From the NCBI GenBank assembly GCA_025965735.1, contig JAOPWK010000324.1, positions 1 through 17,877 on the forward strand: a DNA stretch of 17,877 nucleotides, read 5' to 3'. Both the position numbers and the translations under genes were made by a program. Origin of the DNA: Frankiales bacterium (GTDB lineage Bacteria; Actinomycetota; Actinomycetes; Mycobacteriales; SCTD01). Of this stretch, positions 1 through 6,714 are shown in pieces (the stretch's first letter is position 1; every line of letters starts with the position of its first letter). Under the pieces are notes generated by a model. That model was not told the origin of the DNA and did not search any database. It saw only the letters and a program-made list of their open reading frames with translations.

Positions 1-262
1 GCGGCTCGCCGTCGAGCGCGAGCCGCAGCGGGGCGCCGCCGGCCTCGTCCGCGACCGCCCCGTCCTCGTCACCGGCAGCGACGCAGACCCACACGGCCTG
101 GTCGAGGTGGCCGGCCAGCCCGGACAGCGCGGTGACCAGCCCTCCGGCGCCGCGGCTGGCGGTGCGCTCGCCGGTGGCGGCGTCACGGGCGAAGGAGACG
201 GGTCCGCGGTGGGACAGCAGGACGACGGGCAGGTCGACATCGAGCGAGCTGGCGGGAGGCAC
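1..262 (-). CDS. otsA: alpha,alpha-trehalose-phosphate synthase (GT20), N-terminal part only
   Basis: Only the first 87 codons are present; the rest lies beyond the left edge. GT20 enzymes join UDP-glucose and glucose-6-phosphate to give trehalose-6-phosphate in the cytoplasm, for osmotic and desiccation tolerance. The visible part matches the N-terminus of actinobacterial GT20 enzymes: a beta strand (LPVVLLS) running into SHRGPVSF at residues 17-24 and the nucleotide-sugar loop GAGGLVTAL at 38-46. I place the start at GTG 262, 4 nt after the stop of the upstream exporter and downstream of a GAGGGA Shine-Dalgarno-like stretch lying inside the end of that gene. This suggests cotranscription and translational coupling. 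A related GT20 such as glucosylglycerol-phosphate synthase cannot be excluded from this fragment. Confidence 0.82.
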   Translation of the reverse strand, partial: MPPASSLDVDLPVVLLSHRGPVSFARDAATGERTASRGAGGLVTALSGLAGHLDQAVWVCVAAGDEDGAVADEAGGAPLRLALDGEP

Positions 263-266
263 GGGG

Positions 267-1148
267 TCAGTCTTCCCTCTGCGCCGGGCTGCGACCCGAC
301 GCCACCCCCTGCAGCACCAGCCCCGCGAGGACCAGGCCGGCTCCGACGACCCCGGCCGCCCCGAGCCGCTCGTCGAGCAGCCCCACCCCGAGCGCCGTCG
401 CGACCAGCGGCTCGGCCAGCACCAGCGTCGTGACCGGCCCGGCCGGCAGGACCGCCAGCCCGCGGCCGAACAGGACGTACGCCGCCGTCGTCGTCACCAG
501 GCCGAGGTAGCCGGCGAGGGCGACGCCGTCGGGGGAGGCCAGCCAGTCGAGCGGCTGGGTGGCGAGCACGGGCAGCAGCAGCAGTCCGCCCAGGGAGAAC
601 GCCGACGCCATCACGGGTGCGGATGCAGCGCCGCCGGTCATCAGGCGCTTGGCGGCCACCGTGTAGCCGGCGTAGCCGAGGCCGGCCAGCAGCGCGAGCA
701 GGACGCCCAGCAGGTCGACCGCGTCGCCCGTGCCGGACAGCAGCGCCAGCCCGCCGACGCAGAGCGCGGTCGCGAAGACCCAGGTGCGCTCGGGCCGCTC
801 GCGCAGCAGCACGGCGCCGAGCAGCCCGGCGAAGACGGGGCCGCTGCCGATCGCCACCAGCGTCCCCAGCGCGACGCCGGCCCGCTCGACGCCGGCGAAG
901 AAGGACAGCTGGTACAGCGCGGTGCACGCTCCCGCGGCCAGGCCCGGGCCGGTCCGCCAGAGCCGCACCGCGTCCGCCGGCCGGGCGCCGAGCAGGGGCA
1001 GGACGAGCAGCAGCGCGAGCCCGCCCACGGCGAGCCGCACCGCGCCGACGCCGAGGGGCGTCGTGCTGTCCGGGCCGAGCGCCTGGGCGGTGCCGGTGGT
1101 GCCGAACAGCACCGCCGCCAGCAGGACCTGCAGGACAGGAGGGCTCAC
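267..1148 (-). CDS. EamA/DMT-superfamily transporter
   Basis: A 293-residue, strongly hydrophobic protein with about ten predicted membrane helices arranged as two EamA repeats (roughly residues 5-135 and 145-285). It is a drug/metabolite-transporter superfamily permease of the cytoplasmic membrane, probably an exporter of small metabolites or amino acids; the substrate is unknown. The second repeat carries the usual LAEPLVATALGV stretch followed by acidic and basic residues (DERLG) near the last helices. The start is GTG 1148, 13 nt after the stop of the WS/DGAT gene, with only a weak GGGGC ribosome site, so it is probably translated from the same mRNA. The trehalose-phosphate synthase start follows 4 nt downstream. 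It differs clearly from the second EamA protein at 5523-6395. Confidence 0.88.
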   Translation of the reverse strand: MSPPVLQVLLAAVLFGTTGTAQALGPDSTTPLGVGAVRLAVGGLALLLVLPLLGARPADAVRLWRTGPGLAAGACTALYQLSFFAGVERAGVALGTLVAIGSGPVFAGLLGAVLLRERPERTWVFATALCVGGLALLSGTGDAVDLLGVLLALLAGLGYAGYTVAAKRLMTGGAASAPVMASAFSLGGLLLLPVLATQPLDWLASPDGVALAGYLGLVTTTAAYVLFGRGLAVLPAGPVTTLVLAEPLVATALGVGLLDERLGAAGVVGAGLVLAGLVLQGVASGRSPAQRED

Positions 1149-1161
1149 GCGCCCCAGCGTG

Positions 1162-2601
1162 TCAGGCGACGGACATGGCCTTCTTGAGCTCGTCCAGCTC
1201 GTCGACGAGGTAGCCGGCCAGCCGGTCCAGGTCGGGCACCAGGTCGCGGTCGGCGATGAGGCCGAAGTGCATGCCGTCCTCGTACGACATCACCGTGATG
1301 TTCAGGCCCTGGCCGTCGGCGATGGCGGACAGCGGGTAGTACGAGACCAGCCGCGCGCCGGCGTAGTAGAGCGGGATGTTCGGGCCGGGGACGTTCGAGA
1401 TGATGAGGTTGAACGGGCTCAGCCACTCGACCAGCCGCAGCCGCGCGGCCATGCGCGCGGCCTGACCGGCCAGCGCAGGCATGGCGAACTGCGTGACGTC
1501 GGACAGCAGGTCGGCCGGCAGCGCGCCGTGCTGCTCCTTCGCGGCGCGCATCGCCTCGTGGCAGTGCACGAGCCGCTCGTCGGCCTCGCCCAGGTGGGTC
1601 GGCAGGGGGGCGGTCATCGTCGAGACGCGGTTGCCGCCCTTGCCCTTCTCCTCCTCGCTGCGGACCGAGACCGGGACGGCGGCGACGAGCGGGCCGTCGG
1701 GCAGCGCGCCGTGGTCGACCAGCCAGCGGCGCAGCGCACCGGCGCACAGCGCCATGACGACGTCGTTGACAGTGGCGCCGCCGGCCTTCTTCACCGCCTT
1801 GACGTCGGCGAGCGGGACGGTGCAGAAGGCCCAGCGGCGGTGCGGGCCGACCGGCCGGTTGAACGGCGTACGGGGGGCGCGCAGGCCGGTCTGCGACAGC
1901 ACCGCGCTCTCGCCGCGGCGGGGCAGGAAGCGGTCCACCACCGGCAGCTTGGGGCGACCGGGGCTGACGGCGAGGCCGGGCAGCGACCGGACGACCGAGG
2001 CGCCGACCCGCGCGGCGCGCACCGGCTGGTAGGCCAGCGACATCACGCTGCGGGCGAGCAGGGGGATCGAGCCGGGCACCTTGTCGCACTGCCAGTCCGG
2101 CACGTCGCCGAGGTCGCGCCCCTCGGGCGTGAGGTCCAGGACGGCGGCCAGGATGTCGTTGCCGGAGACCCCGTCGATCGCCGCGTGGTGCACCTTCGTG
2201 TAGATCGCCATCCGGCCGCCGGACAGGCCGGAGATCAGGTAGAGCTCCCACAGCGGCCGCCGCCGGTCGAGCTGCCGGGCGTGCAGGCGCGCGGCCTGCT
2301 CGGCCAGCTGCTTGTCGTCACCGGGCGCCGGCAGCGCCAGTTCGCGGACGTGGAACTCGATGTCGAAGTCCGGGTCCTCGATCCAGTACGGCTGGTCGAA
2401 CCCGAACGGCACCTCCGCAAGCCGGCGGCGGAAGGGTGGTACGAGGTGCAGCCGCTGGCTGATCAGCGTCTGCAGGCGCTCCAGCGTCAGCGGCTCCGGC
2501 GCGGTCGAAGGGTCGATGACGCAGACGCTGCCGACGTGCCCGTAGACCGACGACGTCTCCATCGCGAGGAACGCCGCGTCGAGTCCGGTGAGCTGCTGCA
2601 C
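1162..2601 (-). CDS. wax ester synthase/diacylglycerol acyltransferase (WS/DGAT)
   Basis: A 479-residue acyltransferase of the WS/DGAT/MGAT family, which transfers an acyl group from acyl-CoA to diacylglycerol or a fatty alcohol to make storage lipid at the inner face of the membrane. The N-terminus LTGLDAAFLAMET is typical, and the catalytic HHxxxDG motif is intact as HHAAIDG at residues 138-144. The C-terminal half has the family's ISNVPGP signature near residue 400 followed by a PLYYAGA segment. Length is normal for the family (about 450-480). The start is GTG 2601, fixed by a perfect AGGAGG 7 nt upstream. It is first in a likely operon with the EamA exporter and the GT20 synthase. Actinomycetes usually carry several paralogues, so whether this one makes triacylglycerol, wax ester or neither is open. 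Confidence 0.93.
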   Translation of the reverse strand: MQQLTGLDAAFLAMETSSVYGHVGSVCVIDPSTAPEPLTLERLQTLISQRLHLVPPFRRRLAEVPFGFDQPYWIEDPDFDIEFHVRELALPAPGDDKQLAEQAARLHARQLDRRRPLWELYLISGLSGGRMAIYTKVHHAAIDGVSGNDILAAVLDLTPEGRDLGDVPDWQCDKVPGSIPLLARSVMSLAYQPVRAARVGASVVRSLPGLAVSPGRPKLPVVDRFLPRRGESAVLSQTGLRAPRTPFNRPVGPHRRWAFCTVPLADVKAVKKAGGATVNDVVMALCAGALRRWLVDHGALPDGPLVAAVPVSVRSEEEKGKGGNRVSTMTAPLPTHLGEADERLVHCHEAMRAAKEQHGALPADLLSDVTQFAMPALAGQAARMAARLRLVEWLSPFNLIISNVPGPNIPLYYAGARLVSYYPLSAIADGQGLNITVMSYEDGMHFGLIADRDLVPDLDRLAGYLVDELDELKKAMSVA

Positions 2602-2608
2602 GAGAAGG

Positions 2609-2614
2609 CCTCCT
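2609..2614 (-). promoter_or_regulatory. Shine-Dalgarno AGGAGG of the WS/DGAT gene
   Basis: A perfect AGGAGG on the minus strand, 7 nt before GTG 2601. It decides the GTG start and is one of only two full-consensus ribosome sites seen in the window; many neighbouring genes lack any. Confidence 0.8.
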
Positions 2615-2646
2615 GAGAGTGCAACGGGGGGGCAACCTAGCGCGGC

Positions 2647-5430
2647 TCAGGCCAGGCGGTAGCGGCCGCTCAGCGTGCCGGCGCCGAGGCCGGTGAGGCC
2701 GAGCACGAGCATCATGCCCAGCGCCAGGTCGCCGTCCGCGGGGACGCCGACCGGCAGGTGCGGGTGCGTCCCGTGGTCGTGGCCGGCCTCGCCCACCGGC
2801 TGCACGTCGCTGGTCGTCGCGCGGACGTCGACCGCCTTGCCGGCGTCGTCGAAGACCACATCGACGACCTCGGTGCCGTCGTCGCCCTCGGCGCAGTAGG
2901 TGTACGCCGAGCCGGTGCGGTCGGCAGGCTGGCCCACGGCGTCCAGGAAGCCCTCGAGGTTGAGGCCGAGCGCGGCGTGCAGGTCGTTGACCTGCAGCGT
3001 GGAGCCGTCCTTCACGCAGGCGCCGCCGCCGTAGACCGCGCGCTCCCAGATGCCGAGGTAGGTCTCGGAGCCGTTGAGCATGTCGCGGGTGATCTCGTCG
3101 CCGGCGCCGGGCTTCCTCTCGTCGGCCGCGATCCGCACCTCGCGGAACCAGTCGGCGAACATGCCGTACTGGGACACGCCCTCGACGTTGATGTCGAAGG
3201 TGCGCAGGCCGCTGCTCTGCTGCTTGAGCAGCACGCCGCCGATCGGCGCCTCGAAGCCGTTCGCGTAGTCGAGCTTGTTCTTCGCGTCGCTGCGCGGGCC
3301 GGGCTGGCCGCCCAGGCCGTTGGTGTCGGCGCCGTAGCCCATGCCGAAGTCGTAGCCGGCCGGAGCCTGCGCCTTGGCGTAGCTACGCAGCTGCTGCCAG
3401 CGCTGGGCGAAGCCGGCCGCGTCGTCGGTGCGCGGCGCGACGACGCCCTGCTGCTCGTAGATGCGCTGGTAGATGACCTCGTTGCCCCAGCTGTGGCTGG
3501 AGAGGACGGCCGGCAGGACCGGCGCGCGGCGCTCCTTGGCGGCCTTCTTGAGCTCGGCCGGGACGATCTCGCCCTCGATGAGATCCAGCGCGGCGTCCTG
3601 CGCGGAGGCGCTCATGTGGTCCGGGTCGAAGACCATCCCCTTGCTGATCATGCTGCGGATCAGGTGCTTGCCGAGCTCGGTCAGCCCGCGGCTGTTGCAG
3701 TGCGGGCCCTGCGGGTAGACGGGCGCCACCAGGCCCTTGGTCACCCCGCCGAACTCGTTGATCACGCGGCCGGCGAGCGCGTCGACGCCCTCCACCGGCG
3801 CCTGCGAGGTCACGTCGGTCGGGCTCAGCTGCGTCTTGTCGTGCTGGTCCCCGACCTCCTTGTCGCCGTGGTCGTGCGGCACGGCCTCGCCGTTGCAGGT
3901 GCGCATGTCCCACCAGTGGCCGGTCACGTCGCGGTTGCCGTTGTTGACGATGACGCCGGTGGTGCCGCCGTCACCCGTGACGCCGGACAGCGCGTTGTCG
4001 AACTTGTTCACCAGCTCCATCTGCCGGACGCCCATGTCGTAGACCTCCTGCAGGCGCTCGTCGATCTGCGCCTTGGTGCACTGCGGCTGGTCGGCGACCT
4101 CCGTGCAGTCGAACAGCGCGGAGATCTCGATGCCGAGCACGACGGCCATGCGGCCGGCGTTGATGACCTGGCGGGCCTGCGCCGGGCTGGTGACGATGCG
4201 CAGCCAGCCCTCGCCGGGACCGCCGTACTGCGCGTCGATGTAGTCCTGCAGCTCGAACAGCCGCTGCGCCTGCAGGCGGACTCCGTCCATCTCGTTGCAG
4301 GAGTTCTTCTTGACCGGGTAGAGCTTGCAGAGCGCCTCGTTGTCGACGAGCAGGTTGGTCGTCAGGCGGAGCCCGCCGAGGTAGGCCCGCTCCAGCCAGC
4401 GCCAGTAGTACTGCTCGTGGGTCAGCGTGCGGTTGCGCGGCCAGCTGTTGAACGTCGGCCAGCCCTGCGGGTCGTAGCTCGCGGCGTACTCCGGCGACTG
4501 CCCGCCGAGCGGCACCTCGAGCAGGCCGTTGATCGGGTTCTTCTCCTCGTTGCAGTTGCCGAGGGCGTACTCGACGCCGTACTCGTGCCACGGCCGCCCG
4601 CAGCGCAGCTCGCCGCCGAGGAACTCGAAGGCCATGCCGTGCACGTGCGCCTCGAAGAAGCCCTGGACCGGGGCGGCGGGGTCCGCGGCGGGCGCCGGGC
4701 GGCCGATCGCGTCGGTGTCGACCTCGGGCCAGCTGGCGCAGGCGGTGCCGTTCAGGTCCGCGTCACCGGCCTTGTCGTCGGCGACGTGGCGCAGCGTCAG
4801 CGGGGTGCCCTTGGCGCCGAGGCTGATCGCGCCGTCCTGGACGGTCAGCTCAGCACCGCGCGCGGGGGAGGTCAGCAGGTACCCGGCGGGCACGGGCTTG
4901 CCGCCCTTCTTCGGCTTGGCCTTGGACGCCACCTCGGTCAGCCGCCACTCGGCGTCCTCGCTGGGGGCGGTCGCCTTGGTGACGCCGCTGCCGGGGAGGA
5001 GGCCGAGCGTCGTGCCGGCGGCCAGGTAGCCGCGCTCGTCCCAGGTCGCGCCGGCGTGCGCGGTGTCGCGTCCCTCGTTGGTGGCCAGCAGGTACTCGCC
5101 GAGGCGGGTCGGCTGGAAGTGGAACGGCTCGGGCGTGCCGTCCTTGCGGACGCTGAAGCCGCCGGAGGCGTCCTCGACGACGTAGCCCTGGCCCGGCGCC
5201 TCGATCGTGTAGCAGCCGCCGGCCACGGCGTAGCGGTCCTCGGGCTGCGCGAGCCGCTGGTCCACAGGGCGGTCCTTCACCAGCGCGAACGGCACGGTGA
5301 GCGCCGGCGTCGCCGGGTCCTTGGCGGGAGCGGACGCGGCGAACGCCCCGGCACCGGCGGTGGTGAGGGCCAGCGTGGCGACGGCCAGCAGGGCGCGCAG
5401 GCTGCCGGGGCGACGGGAGGAGGACGTCAT
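2647..5430 (-). CDS. secreted, membrane-anchored M19-like (membrane-dipeptidase-like) metallohydrolase
   Basis: A 927-residue exported protein. Residues 1-33 form a signal peptide (basic SRRPGSLR, hydrophobic core, AFAAS cleavage region). Residues about 45-225 are a beta-rich domain I do not recognise. From about 255 to 830 there is an amidohydrolase/M19-type TIM barrel. Likely metal ligands in order are HVH (262-264), Glu435 in LGIEIS, His605 in FDPDHMS, His646 in LSSHSWG and Asp702 in GMGYGADTNG; the stretches around them (LTELGKHLIRSMISKGM, SSHS) match M19 dipeptidases closely. M19 enzymes normally use HxD rather than HxH, and are about 350-400 residues. A His-rich stretch (GHDHGTHPH, 883-891) precedes one C-terminal membrane helix (about 901-919) and a basic tail. 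The role is probably cell-surface hydrolysis of a peptide or other amide; the substrate is unknown. No good Shine-Dalgarno precedes ATG 5430. Confidence 0.85.
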   Translation of the reverse strand: MTSSSRRPGSLRALLAVATLALTTAGAGAFAASAPAKDPATPALTVPFALVKDRPVDQRLAQPEDRYAVAGGCYTIEAPGQGYVVEDASGGFSVRKDGTPEPFHFQPTRLGEYLLATNEGRDTAHAGATWDERGYLAAGTTLGLLPGSGVTKATAPSEDAEWRLTEVASKAKPKKGGKPVPAGYLLTSPARGAELTVQDGAISLGAKGTPLTLRHVADDKAGDADLNGTACASWPEVDTDAIGRPAPAADPAAPVQGFFEAHVHGMAFEFLGGELRCGRPWHEYGVEYALGNCNEEKNPINGLLEVPLGGQSPEYAASYDPQGWPTFNSWPRNRTLTHEQYYWRWLERAYLGGLRLTTNLLVDNEALCKLYPVKKNSCNEMDGVRLQAQRLFELQDYIDAQYGGPGEGWLRIVTSPAQARQVINAGRMAVVLGIEISALFDCTEVADQPQCTKAQIDERLQEVYDMGVRQMELVNKFDNALSGVTGDGGTTGVIVNNGNRDVTGHWWDMRTCNGEAVPHDHGDKEVGDQHDKTQLSPTDVTSQAPVEGVDALAGRVINEFGGVTKGLVAPVYPQGPHCNSRGLTELGKHLIRSMISKGMVFDPDHMSASAQDAALDLIEGEIVPAELKKAAKERRAPVLPAVLSSHSWGNEVIYQRIYEQQGVVAPRTDDAAGFAQRWQQLRSYAKAQAPAGYDFGMGYGADTNGLGGQPGPRSDAKNKLDYANGFEAPIGGVLLKQQSSGLRTFDINVEGVSQYGMFADWFREVRIAADERKPGAGDEITRDMLNGSETYLGIWERAVYGGGACVKDGSTLQVNDLHAALGLNLEGFLDAVGQPADRTGSAYTYCAEGDDGTEVVDVVFDDAGKAVDVRATTSDVQPVGEAGHDHGTHPHLPVGVPADGDLALGMMLVLGLTGLGAGTLSGRYRLA

Positions 5431-5476
5431 GCAGCCGTGTTTCGCCGCCGTTGTGACATCTCCTGCCCAGGTGCTC

Positions 5477-5487
5477 GCACGTCGTGC
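5477..5487. promoter_or_regulatory. palindrome GCACG-T-CGTGC in a divergent promoter region
   Basis: An 11-bp perfect inverted repeat lies in the 92-bp gap between the divergent M19-like gene and the RhtA-type exporter gene. Its position suggests an operator or regulator site for one or both genes. It is short and could be chance in such GC-rich DNA. Confidence 0.25.
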
Positions 5488-5508
5488 ACGCGGGGTGCAG
5501 GTAGCGGC

Positions 5509-5514
5509 TAGCGT
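5509..5514 (+). promoter_or_regulatory. candidate -10 element TAGCGT for leaderless mRNA
   Basis: TAGCGT fits the actinobacterial TANNNT -10 pattern and ends 8 nt before GTG 5523. No ribosome site lies between, so transcription probably begins at or beside the start codon. No clear -35 hexamer is visible. Confidence 0.35.
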
Positions 5515-5522
5515 CGTGCGGC

Positions 5523-6395
5523 GTGTCGGCGACCGAGCGCGTGCCGGCCCCGCTGCTCGTCCTCACCGCGATCGTCTCCGTGCAGGTCGGCAGCTCGCTG
5601 GCCAAGCAGCTGTTCGACGACCTGGGCGCCGCCGGCGTCACGCTGCTCCGGCTGGGCCTGGCTGCCGCGCTGCTGCTGGCCGTGCTGCGGCCGAAGGTGC
5701 GCTCCTGGTCGCGCGCCTCGTGGCAGGCCGCGCTGCTGCTCGGCGGCGCCATGGCCGGCATGAACCTGGTCTTCTACCTCTCGCTGCGCACGGTGCCGCT
5801 GGGGGTGGCGGTGACGGTGGAGTTCCTCGGGCCGCTGCTGCTGGCCCTCGTGCAGACCCGGCGAGCCGTCGACCTGCTGTGGGCGGCGCTCGCAGCCGGC
5901 GGCGTGGCGCTGCTCGGCCTGGACAGCAGCTCCGGCGCGCCGCTGTCCGGGCTGCTGCTGGCCTTCGTCGCCGGGCTGTTCTGGGCGGCCTACATCGTGG
6001 CCAGCGCCCGGGTGGGGCAGGTGCTGCCCGGGACGGACGGGCTGGCCGTGGCGCTGGCCTTCGCGGCGCTGCTCGTGCTGCCGTTCGGCCTGTCCGGCGC
6101 CTCGGCCGTGGTCGAGCGGCCCGTGCTGCTGCTCGCCGCCCTCGGCGTGGCGCTCATGTCGTCGGTCATCTCGTACGGCCTCGAGCTCGCGGCGCTGCGC
6201 CGGATCCCCACGCAGGTGTTCGGGATCCTCATGTCGCTGGAGCCGGCCGCCGCCGCGGTCGCCGGCCTGGTGGTGCTGGGGGAGGAGCTGGGCGTTCGCG
6301 AGGTGGTGGCGCTGGTGCTGGTCAGCCTGGCCAGCGGCGGCATCACGCTGGCGCGCCGCCGCGAGGACCGGATCCCGGTGCAGCCGCTCGAATAG
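5523..6395 (+). CDS. RhtA-type EamA exporter
   Basis: A 290-residue, ten-helix membrane protein of the EamA family. It resembles the RhtA threonine/homoserine exporter subgroup: YLSLRTVPLGVAVTVEFLGPL at about 85-105 and a second-half motif SSVISYGLELAALRRIPTQ, followed by FGILMSLEPA with GEELG after it. RhtA proteins expel threonine, homoserine and some amino-acid analogues across the cytoplasmic membrane; the exact substrate here is inferred. The start is GTG 5523, without a Shine-Dalgarno but with a TANNNT -10-like element 8 nt upstream. The TAG stop (6393-6395) directly abuts the stop of the convergent HesB-like gene, giving TAGCTA with no intergenic base. Confidence 0.88.
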   Translation: MSATERVPAPLLVLTAIVSVQVGSSLAKQLFDDLGAAGVTLLRLGLAAALLLAVLRPKVRSWSRASWQAALLLGGAMAGMNLVFYLSLRTVPLGVAVTVEFLGPLLLALVQTRRAVDLLWAALAAGGVALLGLDSSSGAPLSGLLLAFVAGLFWAAYIVASARVGQVLPGTDGLAVALAFAALLVLPFGLSGASAVVERPVLLLAALGVALMSSVISYGLELAALRRIPTQVFGILMSLEPAAAAVAGLVVLGEELGVREVVALVLVSLASGGITLARRREDRIPVQPLE

Positions 6396-6665
6396 CTAGG
6401 GGCGGACGAAGAAGGCCGGGCCGAGCTCGCCCTGCCGCGCGTCCAGCACCTCCCCGTCCAGGCGCTGCTGGGCGATCGGCCCGAGGAAGACGCTGGCGTC
6501 CTGCTCCACGACCACCGCGTCGTCCGGACCGGGCGCGTCGGCCAGGCCCATCGCGAGGGCGCCGTGGTCGTCCCGCTGGGCGATCCGCAGGCCCGCGCCG
6601 TCCGGCAGGTCCTGCGCGGCGACCAGCTCGTTGATCATGCTGGCGGCGTCGTCGGTGAGCTTCAT
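6396..6665 (-). CDS. HesB/IscA-like small protein lacking cysteines
   Basis: An 89-residue cytoplasmic protein resembling the HesB/YadR/YfhF (A-type Fe-S carrier) fold: an N-terminal helix (LTDDAASMINELVA), the GAGLRIA strand at about 24-30, then VFLGPIAQQRLDGEVLDA. Classical IscA/HesB proteins hold iron or an Fe-S cluster with three conserved cysteines. This protein has none, so it probably does not bind a cluster by the usual ligands. Cysteine-free forms are common in actinobacteria and are often annotated as HesB-like or adhesin; their function is unknown to me. The start is ATG 6665, with AGGA 4 nt upstream. Both ribosome site and start codon lie inside a perfect 10-bp stem (6663-6692). 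The upstream phosphatase gene ends 49 nt before. Confidence 0.75.
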   Translation of the reverse strand: MKLTDDAASMINELVAAQDLPDGAGLRIAQRDDHGALAMGLADAPGPDDAVVVEQDASVFLGPIAQQRLDGEVLDARQGELGPAFFVRP

Positions 6666-6691
6666 GGGGTCCTGACGCTGGGGGACCCCAT
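6662..6691 (-). CDS. possible 9-codon leader ORF overlapping the hesB-like start
   Basis: ATG GGG TCC... encodes MGSPSVRTP and ends with TGA overlapping the hesB-like start codon as ATGA. It begins in the first arm of the 10-bp stem and runs through the loop, so a ribosome translating it would open the stem and finish exactly on the downstream start. It has no clear Shine-Dalgarno, and such overlaps can arise by chance when a gene begins ATGA. Confidence 0.22.
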   Translation of the reverse strand: MGSPSVRTP

Positions 6692-6692
6692 G
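6663..6692 (-). promoter_or_regulatory. hairpin sequestering the hesB-like start codon
   Basis: A perfect inverted repeat: CATGGGGTCC (6663-6672) and GGACCCCATG (6683-6692) with a 10-nt loop. On the minus-strand mRNA the second arm contains AGGACCCCATG, the ribosome site and start codon of the hesB-like gene, so folding would block initiation. A smaller GTGCC-TGTG-GGCAC hairpin lies just upstream. No U-tract follows, so a translational switch or processing site fits better than an intrinsic terminator. Confidence 0.55.
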
Positions 6693-6714
6693 TGCCCACA
6701 GGCACCGGCTGAGG

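Noticed and set aside
730..2616. Long plus-strand open frame opposite the EamA and WS/DGAT genes
   Set aside because: Low-complexity composition and no motif; the minus-strand genes carry intact catalytic motifs.
2758..5511. Very long open frame on the plus strand opposite the M19-like gene
   Set aside because: Its translation is a Val/Ala/Arg/Asp-rich shadow caused by codon bias of the opposite strand; the minus-strand frame has clear domains and a signal peptide.
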